Shown one piece after another: positions 18,732 through 26,787 of a stretch of 64,000 bases of DNA (position 1 is its first letter; the number at the start of each line of letters is the position of its first letter). Made by a program: the position numbers and the translations under genes. The DNA is from Tenuifilaceae bacterium CYCD (GTDB taxonomy: Bacteria; Bacteroidota; Bacteroidia; Bacteroidales; Tenuifilaceae), in the NCBI GenBank assembly GCA_036322835.1, contig AP027304.1:1922001-1986000 (forward strand). Reading direction: 5' to 3'. The notes under the pieces were generated by a model. It was not told the DNA's origin. It ran no database searches and was given only the letters and a program-made list of their open reading frames with translations.

Positions 18732-18788
18732 AGTAATTGTTTAAAATTTATGATGTGAAAAGTATTCAAATGATGTGCCTAGTTGTTT

Positions 18789-19478
18789 TTATGACATTTC
18801 GTCAGAATTTTCGGAGTTGTCATCAGTGAATTCAAATATGATCTCATTGCCAACCCAAGCAGCAATCTCATTTTCCGATTCGGTTAGTGTTTGCGCTGCT
18901 TTAAGCACGAGTTCCTTTAAATGCTGATTCCTTTTTGCAATCTCCCTAAGCGCAAAGTTTGCGGCGTTTTGGGTGATCTCGGATATTGTTTCGGACATGT
19001 TTTCGATAATGCCAATGTATGGTTCGAAAATGCTGTCCTTGATTGTTGTATCGGATGCCTTGCGGGCAATTATTGTTAAGCCCGCTTTTTGTAAAAACTC
19101 ATCGTTAGTAAGACTCCACTCTATGCTGCGCGAAAGTGCAAATTCCGATTTCCAGATTAAGTTTCCGCAAACCTGCTCCACAATCTCAGGGTTGTCGAAC
19201 TCGTTGGACCAGTCGTCAATTTGCTCGCCAGTAACCAACGCGGGGTCGTCAATCATTGATGCGATGATTTTACACTCGCGGATTTCCTCGTTGTAAAGTT
19301 CAATAGCAAGTTCGTGGTCGCCCTTGAATCCTTTGGCTATCTGTTGCAGTTCGGGGATAGATACGCCGTAGTTTACCTTGTAAATAACCCCTTCGCGACG
19401 CATATTGTCGGCAACCTCGCCATTCATCCTATGCCTGATTTGGGTTTTGATTTCAAGAACTTTCTCAAGGGTTGTCAT
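18789..19478 (-). CDS. DNA alkylation repair protein-like (HEAT repeat)
   Basis: The protein consists of repeated helical pairs (REGVIYKVNYGVSIPELQQI, CKIIASMIDDPALVTGEQID, VEQVCGNLIWKSEFALSRSI), the HEAT-like layout of AlkC/AlkD DNA glycosylases. AlkD removes bulky cationic alkylated bases without flipping them. The asparagine, tryptophan and lysine of NLIWKS fit the family's DNA-facing surface, but I cannot place catalytic residues with certainty. The C-terminal 15 residues are acidic. Confidence 0.7.
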   Translation of the reverse strand: MTTLEKVLEIKTQIRHRMNGEVADNMRREGVIYKVNYGVSIPELQQIAKGFKGDHELAIELYNEEIRECKIIASMIDDPALVTGEQIDDWSNEFDNPEIVEQVCGNLIWKSEFALSRSIEWSLTNDEFLQKAGLTIIARKASDTTIKDSIFEPYIGIIENMSETISEITQNAANFALREIAKRNQHLKELVLKAAQTLTESENEIAAWVGNEIIFEFTDDNSENSDEMS

Positions 19479-19639
19479 AGTAGAGAATTTTTACAAAAAT
19501 AGTTATTTCTGTACGTTAAGTAAATAATAGATGTTATTAGATAAAAATGTTTTTATTTTCACAATGGAATAAACGCATTGTTATTGCTGAAAGCATGTAA
19601 GAGTTTTTTCATATTTTTATAAATCATTTATTTCCTATA

Positions 19640-21007
19640 ATGCGTCAGTTTAAAAGATTGGTTGATAGGTTTCTGAAATCTCATTTTTGCCCTCAAAGTG
19701 AATTGTTGAAAAACTCTTTTACATTGTTTTCTGGCGCAACTATAGGTCAGTTAATTCCTTTTTTTGCAGGGCCATTGCTTGCTTACTTGTACTCTCCGGC
19801 CGATTTTGGCTTCTTTGCTTTGATGTCCACAACTGCAGGTATTGCCTCTATTATCTCTACGGGCTCGTTCGAGTATGCAATTGTTAGCGCAAAAGAAGAG
19901 GATGTTGACGACTTGGTATCGCTTTCTTCAATATTGACTATTCTGTTTTCATTTATTTCTGTCGTAATTATCTTTTCAATCATAATTACCTCAAAATCTT
20001 TAGCTAATAACAATCTTAAGTGGGTTTGGATGCTGGTGCCTTTATTTATTTTTTTTCAAGGTTTGATGAATACCTTGAACTACAGAATGAATAGGCAGGC
20101 TCATTATGGGTATATGGCCAAAGGCAAGGTGATGCGTGACTCTGTGATGACAATCTCACAACTTTTTCTTGGACTACTTAATGTTCGCTGGGGTTTGTTG
20201 CCTGGGGTTATGTTTGGTCAAATGGCAGCAAATGGGTTTCTTCTGAGTAAATTGAAAGGCATTAGTAAAACAAACATAAGGATTTCGTTTGCGAGGTTAC
20301 GTAGGACATTTATTAAGCACTATAGATTCCCTCTTTTTTTAATGCCATCGCAGATTATCAATGAATTATCCGTTCAAATACCGATATACTTTTTGAACTT
20401 CTTTTTTTCAGCAACAGTTGTTGGATTGTATGCCCTTCCTCAGAAATTGCTTAATGTACCCGTTGTGTTGATAGGGAATTCTATTGGTCAAGTTTTTTTT
20501 AAAGATGCATCAAAGCAGATGAACTCTCCTGAGAATCTAAAAAAAACAACCCATTCTCTTTTTTCAATGCTTTTTTACATTGGAGTAATACCTTTCTCTG
20601 TTGCGATGATTTTTGGGGATTCGTTGATTTGTTGGATTTTTGGTGCAGAATGGCAGCAGTCGGGTGTTTATGTGCAGTACCTAAGTCCATGGTTGATGTT
20701 TGTGCTGATTGGCTCACCGCTCTCAAGACTTTTTACTGTGCTCGAAAAACAGCGCGAGGGCCTTTGGTTCAATGTGGTTTTGCTGATAATTAGATTTTTA
20801 GGGCTTGCAATAGGCACATTTATTTTTAATTCTGCCGATGTTGCTGTGAAACTATTTGCTATTTCGGGTGCGATTTACTGGATTTTTTTATCGTTTTACA
20901 CGTTACGTATGGCCAAAGTTCGGTTGCTACCTGTTATTGCTAATACTTTTATTATTTGGGCTTCTGTTGTATTCTTGCTATACATAATTAAGTACATTTT
21001 TATCTAG
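19640..21007 (+). CDS. Oligosaccharide flippase family protein (Wzx-like)
   Basis: A 455-residue protein with about twelve hydrophobic segments. The first motif, FTLFSGATIGQLIPFFAGPLLAYLYSP followed by ADFGFF, is characteristic of the polysaccharide-specific MOP flippases that move lipid-linked sugars across the inner membrane. It is 9 bp upstream of the asparagine-synthase-like gene, so the two form an operon. No glycosyltransferases are adjacent, so the glycan involved is unknown. Confidence 0.85.
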   Translation: MRQFKRLVDRFLKSHFCPQSELLKNSFTLFSGATIGQLIPFFAGPLLAYLYSPADFGFFALMSTTAGIASIISTGSFEYAIVSAKEEDVDDLVSLSSILTILFSFISVVIIFSIIITSKSLANNNLKWVWMLVPLFIFFQGLMNTLNYRMNRQAHYGYMAKGKVMRDSVMTISQLFLGLLNVRWGLLPGVMFGQMAANGFLLSKLKGISKTNIRISFARLRRTFIKHYRFPLFLMPSQIINELSVQIPIYFLNFFFSATVVGLYALPQKLLNVPVVLIGNSIGQVFFKDASKQMNSPENLKKTTHSLFSMLFYIGVIPFSVAMIFGDSLICWIFGAEWQQSGVYVQYLSPWLMFVLIGSPLSRLFTVLEKQREGLWFNVVLLIIRFLGLAIGTFIFNSADVAVKLFAISGAIYWIFLSFYTLRMAKVRLLPVIANTFIIWASVVFLLYIIKYIFI

Positions 21008-21016
21008 TAATCGAGT

Positions 21017-22609
21017 ATGCGTGATCATTTAGAAGGAGTTACATTCAAATTTAGTTGCGAGAATGATTGGGCTGGGAAAGATCATGTTAAAGTGAAGGGC
21101 TATGCTTTCGATCCATTGGGCAATTTTTATGATGGTTCTGATTTGGCGTTGCTTTTTATGAATATCCGCTCAGCTGAAGAACTTGTAAGCCTAGCCCGAA
21201 GCCTTAATGGTTTGTATTGTGCTGCGGGCGTTCTGGAATTTGGTGCTTTTGCTCTAGTTGATAGGATTAGGAGTTACCCTCTATTTTATACAAACAAAAC
21301 AGGTAGATTTAGTTTATCTGATAATCCTTACGATTTAGTTAATAGTCCTGTTTTTGGTACTTTGCCAACTGTTGAGTTTAAAACGGCAGGTTATACAATA
21401 GGGAAAAACACCTTGTATGAAGATGTTTTCCAAGTTGAAGCGGCTTCGTTGATTCTGTTTAAAAATAATGTTGTTACCATTACCGAATACTTTAATTATA
21501 CTACGGTTAATACTGATAAACGAGATTATGCCGAATGTAAAAAGGAATTGAAAGAAATTCTTGATTGTGCTATGCAACGAATGGTTGAAAGTGTAAAGGG
21601 ACGACCAATTGCAATCCCTCTTAGTGGAGGATATGATTCGCGTTTTATTTTAGTATGGCTGGTTAATAATGGCTATAGTGATATTGTTGCTTTCACCTAT
21701 GGGAAGAAAAATAATCCGGATATGTTGCTCGCGGAGAAGGTTGCAAAAAAACTTAATGTTCGCTGGATTTGTGTGTCCTATGATGATATTGTGAATGAAT
21801 TAGGTCAGGATCAATTCCTCGAAGATTATGTTCTTTATGGGTCAAATGCTTCCTCGATGCCTTTTTTTCAGGATTACCCTGCAGTAAAGAAAATCCATAA
21901 TGAAGGTCTTTTTGTTTCGAATAGTGTGATTGTACCAGGTCATTCGGGCGACTTTATCGCTGGGAGTCATTTGTTGCCTAGGGAGAACCGTAAAGCCTCA
22001 GCGCAGTTGGCTGCCGATATTTTTGATGCTCATAATGTTTATTACGATATCTCTAGAGTTGACAGGTCGAGAATTGTAAATGAATACAATGACTTTTTTA
22101 GTAGTTACTCCACCAGCATACCCTATAGCGTTTCTGAGTGGTGGAATTTTAAGGAAAGGCAGGCGAAATTCATAGTTAATTCATGTAGGGCCTACCAGTT
22201 TTTTGGTTACAACATCCGTTTGCCGTTCTTCGATGTTGAACTTGTTGAGTTTTTCAGGACATTACCATTTGAGTACAAACTATACAAGCGTATTTATAAG
22301 GAGGTTTTAGAGGAGGAGTATTTTAAACCACTAGGTGTTTGTTTTGCTGAAGAACTCCAGCCTTCGCCTTTCGATTACAAAAAGAAAATGCTAAAGCAAT
22401 GCGTTACAAGGATGATTCCGTTATTGAAGCATTTGTCGAAACAACCCGATTTTCATTGCTACATTGAGATTTCACGCCTGCTTTTTGAAAAATATGAATA
22501 TCAGCCAGATTCATCTTATATGAGAGGTTTATTGTCTGGTCCAATAATAGATTGGTATATGAATTTTATAAAAAATCATAACGAAGTATTGCCGGATAAG
22601 AATTTATAA
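21017..22609 (+). CDS. Asparagine synthase-related protein, glutaminase site missing
   Basis: The C-terminal part is an adenylating amidotransferase domain with PP-loop PLSGGYDSRFIL at about residue 200 and the later block VPGHSGDFIAGSH. The N-terminal part resembles the class II glutamine amidotransferase fold (LNGLYCAAGVLEFGAFALVD) but begins MRDHLEG. It therefore lacks the catalytic Cys2 and cannot use glutamine in the normal way. Homologues in surface polysaccharide loci amidate uronic acids; other relatives close lasso-peptide rings. Linkage to a flippase favours the polysaccharide role (inference). Confidence 0.75.
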   Translation: MRDHLEGVTFKFSCENDWAGKDHVKVKGYAFDPLGNFYDGSDLALLFMNIRSAEELVSLARSLNGLYCAAGVLEFGAFALVDRIRSYPLFYTNKTGRFSLSDNPYDLVNSPVFGTLPTVEFKTAGYTIGKNTLYEDVFQVEAASLILFKNNVVTITEYFNYTTVNTDKRDYAECKKELKEILDCAMQRMVESVKGRPIAIPLSGGYDSRFILVWLVNNGYSDIVAFTYGKKNNPDMLLAEKVAKKLNVRWICVSYDDIVNELGQDQFLEDYVLYGSNASSMPFFQDYPAVKKIHNEGLFVSNSVIVPGHSGDFIAGSHLLPRENRKASAQLAADIFDAHNVYYDISRVDRSRIVNEYNDFFSSYSTSIPYSVSEWWNFKERQAKFIVNSCRAYQFFGYNIRLPFFDVELVEFFRTLPFEYKLYKRIYKEVLEEEYFKPLGVCFAEELQPSPFDYKKKMLKQCVTRMIPLLKHLSKQPDFHCYIEISRLLFEKYEYQPDSSYMRGLLSGPIIDWYMNFIKNHNEVLPDKNL

Positions 22610-22618
22610 TTACCTTTG
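22589..22618 (+). promoter_or_regulatory. Bacteroidota-type promoter of tRNA-His
   Basis: TTG at 22589-22591, a 19-bp spacer and TACCTTTG at 22611-22618 match the TTG-N19-TAnnTTTG consensus exactly. The tRNA begins 12 bp further on. The -33 element lies inside the last codons of the preceding gene. Confidence 0.8.
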
Positions 22619-22630
22619 CATCCGCAAAAT

Positions 22631-22705
22631 GGTGGATGTAGCTCAGTTGGTTAGAGCATCAGATTGTGGTTCTGAGGGTCGTGGGTTCGAGCCCCATCTT
22701 CCACC
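22631..22705 (+). tRNA. tRNA-His (GTG anticodon)
   Basis: The cloverleaf is complete: D-arm GCTC/GAGC, anticodon stem TCAGA/TCTGA with loop TTGTGGT (anticodon GTG), and T-arm GTGGG-TTCGAGC-CCCAT. An extra 5' G precedes the acceptor stem and can pair with C73, the identity feature of histidine tRNAs. One T-T mismatch is present at the sixth acceptor pair. CCA is not encoded. Confidence 0.95.
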
Positions 22706-22710
22706 CTAAA

Positions 22711-22740
22711 AAGTCCGAGATTATTCTCGGACTTTTTTGT
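22711..22740 (+). terminator. Intrinsic terminator of tRNA-His
   Basis: A perfect 10-bp stem AAGTCCGAGA/TCTCGGACTT with loop TTAT is followed by a T-run, starting 5 bp after the tRNA. Confidence 0.92.
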
Positions 22741-22769
22741 TTCTTTGATCTGAACCACTCTCCATGTTG

Positions 22770-22783
22770 CATGCAATTGCATG
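22770..22783. other. 14-bp perfect palindrome
   Basis: CATGCAATTGCATG is self-complementary. It lies in the gap between the tRNA-His terminator and the orphan small gene, about 120 bp upstream of that gene. It may be an operator or chance. Confidence 0.35.
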
Positions 22784-22862
22784 TCGGTGTGTTGATTTTT
22801 ATTCTGTTATAATGGGTGATTAATATCATCGTCAAATCTTCTAATAATATTTGACACATTGT

Positions 22863-22901
22863 TGATAGATTGTTAATTTTATGTTGATAATTAATCTATC
22901 A
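22863..22901 (+). promoter_or_regulatory. Dyad ending at the start codon of the orphan gene
   Basis: TGATAGATT-G-TTAATT (from 22863) can pair with AATTAATCTATCA, whose last base is the A of the ATG at 22901. In RNA the hairpin would place the initiation region in its 3' arm. As DNA it could be an operator. The unit GTTGATA occurs twice within it, as in the heptamer arrays. Confidence 0.45.
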
Positions 22902-23140
22902 TGTTCTACGGAAAAACATATAAGCAGGTGAGTTTGGTCGGAGAACTTCTTATGACCAACAATCCCTATTGGTTTAATAACCATGTTGTATTTTTTGATG
23001 ACGATAATCACGATCAATATCCTGAGGGTATGATTTCTTTTTATGAAATTTTCGTGGAACAGTTAGATATTAAGTTATACGAGGAGCAGTTTGAGGATTC
23101 GCTCACTAGTAGCAGCGCTTGTTTCTTTTTTAGGAGTTAA
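22901..23140 (+). CDS. Hypothetical acidic small protein
   Basis: I do not recognise this 79-residue protein. It is strongly acidic in the middle and has no signal peptide. The C-terminal tail is DSLTSSSACFFFRS, serine-rich with a single cysteine and three phenylalanines. It stands alone between the tRNA-His terminator and its own very strong terminator, with a dyad over its start, so it is a true transcription unit. A leader-plus-tail layout is visible, but no obvious maturation enzyme is adjacent. Confidence 0.6.
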   Translation: MFYGKTYKQVSLVGELLMTNNPYWFNNHVVFFDDDNHDQYPEGMISFYEIFVEQLDIKLYEEQFEDSLTSSSACFFFRS

Positions 23141-23157
23141 TACTGATTAAGGGTGGA

Positions 23158-23191
23158 CAAAGGTAACCAGATATGGTTACCTTTGTTTTTT
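23158..23191 (+). terminator. Intrinsic terminator after the orphan small gene
   Basis: A perfect 12-bp stem CAAAGGTAACCA/TGGTTACCTTTG with loop GATA, followed by a T-run. Confidence 0.93.
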
Positions 23192-23217
23192 ATAATAACT
23201 AGTATAAAACTAAAGCC

Positions 23218-23805
23218 ATGAAAAACTTGATATTACTGATTTCAATCACATTGTTGAGCATTGTTGCTAAGGCCGAGTCCGACACATCGAAAGTTGCCTT
23301 GCTGGTTGTGGATATCCAAGATTTTTATTTTGCGGGAGGAAAATCCGAGTTGGTTAATCCATTGCCAGCGGCAATGAATGCAGCAAAACTTGTGGCTGAA
23401 TTTAGGGCAAAAGGTTGGCCGGTTATATTTATCAAGCACCAATCTCAGGATCAAGATCAAATTCATGAGTCTGTTATGCCAATGGAAGGTGAGCCAGTTT
23501 TTACAAAGACCGCGGTTAATTCGTTTGTTGGAACGCCTTTGCGGGACTATTTGATTGACCATAAGGTGTCAAAGCTGGTGGTTTGTGGAATGCAAACCCA
23601 CATGTGTGTTGAGGCAGTTGTTAGAGCCGGCACCGATTATGGCTATCAGGTAACATTGGTCCACGATGCTTGTGCAACAAAGAATTTGAAATGGGGTGAT
23701 GAGATTATCCCCGCAAAAATGGTTCACCTATCAACTCTGGCAACTTTGCGAAGCTATGCCAATGTATTAAGTACGGATGAATATCTAGAAAGCATTAAAA
23801 AATAA
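23218..23805 (+). CDS. Secreted isochorismatase-family cysteine hydrolase
   Basis: A signal peptide (MKNLILLISITLLSIVAKAE) precedes a 175-residue isochorismatase-fold domain. The catalytic aspartate is in LLVVDIQDFYF, the lysine in FTKTAVNSF, and the nucleophilic cysteine in VVCGMQTHMCVEAVVRAG. Family members hydrolyse amides or enol ethers (nicotinamidase, isochorismatase); the substrate here is unknown. Export is unusual for the family but recurrent in Bacteroidota. It ends 3 bp from the facing regulator gene. Confidence 0.85.
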   Translation: MKNLILLISITLLSIVAKAESDTSKVALLVVDIQDFYFAGGKSELVNPLPAAMNAAKLVAEFRAKGWPVIFIKHQSQDQDQIHESVMPMEGEPVFTKTAVNSFVGTPLRDYLIDHKVSKLVVCGMQTHMCVEAVVRAGTDYGYQVTLVHDACATKNLKWGDEIIPAKMVHLSTLATLRSYANVLSTDEYLESIKK

Positions 23806-23808
23806 ACA

Positions 23809-24972
23809 TTAGAATGCTGGGCCAGCAAATGCCTTTACATCTTTGCTGGTTATTTCCTTGTCGCTTAGAATAATTAATCGCTCAATTACGTTCCTTAACT
23901 CGCGGATGTTGCCAGTCCATTTTAACTTCTTTAGTTCCTCAATCGCGTCGGGTTTAATTGTTTTTGGCTGAATTCCATACTCCGTGCATATCAACTCGTT
24001 AAAATGCTCGGAGAGCATAGGGATATCCTCGAGCCTTTCGCTTAAAGCAGGAACATGGATTATAATTACGCTGAGTCTGTGGAAGAGGTCCTCCCTGAAA
24101 TTTCCGAGTTCAATCTCCTTGGTCAAATTTTTATTAGTGGCAGCAATGATTCTGACGTTAACGTTTATATCCTTATCGCTGCCAACCCTACTAATTTTGT
24201 TCTCCTGTAATGCACGTAAAACCTTTGCCTGTGCGCTAAGACTCATATCGCCAATTTCGTCAAGGAAAAGTGTGCCACCATCGGCTTGCTCGAATTTGCC
24301 TTTGCGCTGCTTAATGGCCGACGTAAACGCTCCTTTTTCGTGTCCGAATAGTTCACTTTCAATTAATTCCGAAGGAATTGCTGCGCAGTTAACTTCTACA
24401 AAAGGCATTGCGGCACGGTTGCTCTTATCGTGTAACCAGCGTGCAACCAGTTCTTTACCGGTTCCATTAGGGCCAGTTATCAGGACACGAGCCTCGGTTG
24501 GAGCAACCCGTTCAATCATATCCTTAACCTTACTAATTGCAGGCGATTCTCCAACAATGTCGTAAGCCTTGTTTACCTTGCGTTTTAGAACTTTGGTCTC
24601 CTGAATGAGTGTTGTTTTATCGGTTGCATTACGGATTGTGATTAAAAGACGGTTTAAATCGAGTGGCTTCTCAATGAAGTCGTAAGCGCCTTTTTTTATG
24701 GCTTCAACGGCTGTATCAATATTACCGTGGCCCGATATCATTATCACTGGGGTGTCGCTCGATTGCTCCTGTAGTTTGTCCAAAACCTCTATGCCATCCA
24801 TTTGAGGCATCTTAATGTCGCAAAGAACAATATCGTAGCCGCCATTGGAAAACATTTCAATGCCAATAACCCCATCTTCGGCTAGATCTACTGTGTGATT
24901 CTCAAATTCCAATATTTCCTTCAGCGTATTGCGGATGGCTTTTTCATCGTCAATTACTAGTATTTTGGACAT
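23809..24972 (-). CDS. Sigma-54-dependent response regulator without DNA-binding domain
   Basis: The 387 residues comprise a receiver domain with phospho-acceptor Asp52 (IVLCDIKMPQMDG) and a sigma-54 AAA+ domain with Walker A GPNGTGKE (about 167-174), a GAFTSA variant of the GAFTGA loop (214-219) and Walker B GTLFLDEIGD. The protein stops just after the AAA+ lid (KAFAGPAF), where NtrC proteins normally have a Fis-type helix-turn-helix. It may activate sigma-54 polymerase from solution, as in FlgR of Helicobacter. No histidine kinase is adjacent. Confidence 0.88.
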   Translation of the reverse strand: MSKILVIDDEKAIRNTLKEILEFENHTVDLAEDGVIGIEMFSNGGYDIVLCDIKMPQMDGIEVLDKLQEQSSDTPVIMISGHGNIDTAVEAIKKGAYDFIEKPLDLNRLLITIRNATDKTTLIQETKVLKRKVNKAYDIVGESPAISKVKDMIERVAPTEARVLITGPNGTGKELVARWLHDKSNRAAMPFVEVNCAAIPSELIESELFGHEKGAFTSAIKQRKGKFEQADGGTLFLDEIGDMSLSAQAKVLRALQENKISRVGSDKDINVNVRIIAATNKNLTKEIELGNFREDLFHRLSVIIIHVPALSERLEDIPMLSEHFNELICTEYGIQPKTIKPDAIEELKKLKWTGNIRELRNVIERLIILSDKEITSKDVKAFAGPAF

Positions 24973-25053
24973 GGTTTGAAATGTTAAAGGTTAGAGTGCC
25001 TCTTGTTGTTTATTCTGTAAAATTAACCAAAAAACCGATTGCGCCAATTGTGA

Positions 25054-25977
25054 TTATTGTATCTGTTCGAGTTCGCTTAGGAATCCTTCTTTAAGGGCAA
25101 ACTCCGATTGAAACATCGATTTGATTTGAAATTGCTCAGCCAGATAGTTTACGAATATTGATGCTAGAACGATCAAATCGACACGAATTGGGTCAAGTCC
25201 TTTAATGGCTAATCTTTCGTCGCGAATAGATGTTATAAAGGTTTTATGCAGATCGGTATAATACTGCATAGGTATTTGCGCCCAAGTGCTGTTTGATATT
25301 TCAATTTTACCCGCAAATTCCAGAATATTTCGGAACGAATCGAATGAGCCAGAGCTTCCGACCATTCTGGTTGGTTTGTATTTTTTTACAGCCTCGAGTA
25401 GTGGCGTTATTTCATTTGCTATATGATTCTCGATGGCAATGATTTCTTCTGGTTTTATGGGATCGGATGGGCTGAAAAGTTGCATTAAGCGCGATACTCC
25501 TAGGTTGAAACTTTGCAACCAGAATATTTCTTTTGAGTTTGCAAGGATGATTTCGTTACTTCCACCGCCAATATCTATGATCAGGTTGCATTCGTCGCCG
25601 AGGTTAATTGCTTGCCTAACTCCTTTGTATATGAGTGTGGCTTCACGGTTGCCATCAATGATCTCAACTTTTAGGCCGAAGCGCTTGAGTATTTCCTCCA
25701 CAAAATCTTTCCCATTCGATGCGTCGCGAGTGGCAGATGTTGCAAACGCAAAGAAACGTTCGGCAGAAAACGACTTGGCCGTTTCCATGTGTTTTTGAAT
25801 TGCATCTAAACCGCGTTGCCAAGCCGCAGGGGTAATTATTTTCTGTGTCAATCCGCCTTCTCCCAGTTTTACTGGATGCTTGCACTCGTGAATGATCTTG
25901 TATTTCCCATTGTCCTTGTTTTGCGCAACCAGTAGGTTGAACGTATTTGTTCCTAGATCGATAATTGCGGTAGTCAT
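25054..25977 (-). CDS. Ppx/GppA family phosphatase
   Basis: This 307-residue ASKHA-fold protein has the phosphate loop IDLGTNTFNLLVA at the N-terminus and the second loop LIIDIGGGSNEII near residue 140. It corresponds to the short, two-domain exopolyphosphatase/pppGpp phosphatase form without the C-terminal HD part. Polyphosphate or pppGpp is the likely substrate. A heptamer array ends 3 bp before its ATG. Confidence 0.88.
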   Translation of the reverse strand: MTTAIIDLGTNTFNLLVAQNKDNGKYKIIHECKHPVKLGEGGLTQKIITPAAWQRGLDAIQKHMETAKSFSAERFFAFATSATRDASNGKDFVEEILKRFGLKVEIIDGNREATLIYKGVRQAINLGDECNLIIDIGGGSNEIILANSKEIFWLQSFNLGVSRLMQLFSPSDPIKPEEIIAIENHIANEITPLLEAVKKYKPTRMVGSSGSFDSFRNILEFAGKIEISNSTWAQIPMQYYTDLHKTFITSIRDERLAIKGLDPIRVDLIVLASIFVNYLAEQFQIKSMFQSEFALKEGFLSELEQIQ

Positions 25978-25980
25978 TTT

Positions 25981-26015
25981 TAAGACTTTAGATGTTAGAT
26001 ATTAGATGTCAGATT
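25981..26015 (-). repeat. Heptamer array, TTAGATN type, upstream of ppx/gppA
   Basis: Five 7-bp units, TAAGACT, TTAGATG, TTAGATA, TTAGATG, TCAGATT, lie 3 bp upstream of the start codon. On the coding strand they read NATCTAA toward the gene. Confidence 0.85.
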
Positions 26016-26068
26016 AATAAATATGAGAATTCAATGTTCGTTTGACTTCATTTCATTCCTCAAATTCT

Positions 26069-26704
26069 TTATACATTCCATTCCTTGTAGAATTGATCCA
26101 GGAATAGTTGCATAAACTTATGGCGTTCAACAGCAATTTCCTTGGCGGTTTTGGTATTTAGCCTATCCTTTAGGAGTAGAAGTTTCTCGTAAAAGTGATT
26201 GATTGTATGCCCGTTGGACTGCTTATACTCCTCAAATGAGTTATGCATCTGCGGTTCAAAATCGGGAGTGTAAATGGGGCGGCCCTTTGATCCCCCAAAT
26301 GCAAATGCACGGGCAACTCCAATTGCGCCAATAGCATCGAGTCTATCGGCATCTTGAACAATCATGGCCTCAATGCTTGTAGGAGTTGTATCAACCCCAG
26401 CGCCTTTAAACGAAACCTGCTCAATTATTTCGATCACCTTTTCAATCGAGGGCTGATCAAATCCATGATCGGTAAGCAATTTTCGAGCATTAGGATGATC
26501 TCCATGTTTGGTTGATAGTTTCCAATCGTCTAAATCGTGCATAAGCGCAGCAATCTCAACCAGTTCAAGGTTGGCATTTTCTTGTTCTGCTATACTAAGT
26601 GCAAGTTTAACCACCCTGTAAATATGCCACCAATCGTGACCAGTTGAGTCGCCCTCGCAGTGATGCTCAACAGTTTTGTACAATTGTTTTTTCAGTTCTA
26701 CCAT
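26069..26704 (-). CDS. HD domain phosphohydrolase
   Basis: The metal-binding HD residues are visible: HDWWHIYRVVKLAL (first histidine, about residue 23) and IAALMHDLDDWK (HD pair, about residue 51), with a later aspartate in IVQDADRLDAIGAIG. The 211-residue length and GSKGRPIYTPDFEP block match the YedJ-like group, thought to act on nucleotides or phosphoesters. Substrate unknown. It lies upstream of ppx/gppA in the same direction with a 91-bp gap. Confidence 0.87.
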   Translation of the reverse strand: MVELKKQLYKTVEHHCEGDSTGHDWWHIYRVVKLALSIAEQENANLELVEIAALMHDLDDWKLSTKHGDHPNARKLLTDHGFDQPSIEKVIEIIEQVSFKGAGVDTTPTSIEAMIVQDADRLDAIGAIGVARAFAFGGSKGRPIYTPDFEPQMHNSFEEYKQSNGHTINHFYEKLLLLKDRLNTKTAKEIAVERHKFMQLFLDQFYKEWNV

Positions 26705-26787
26705 TGCAGAAAAATTTGTAATAAAGAAAGCGAAAAATCCATTGCTAGATTCTTCGCTTTCCCAATTTTATCTGTTTGTAATCAATG

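Noticed and set aside
21017-23140. Lasso peptide cluster (asparagine-synthase-like cyclase plus small acidic precursor)
   Set aside because: No transglutaminase-type leader peptidase is present, the small protein has its own transcription unit beyond the tRNA-His terminator, and a flippase partner points to glycan work.
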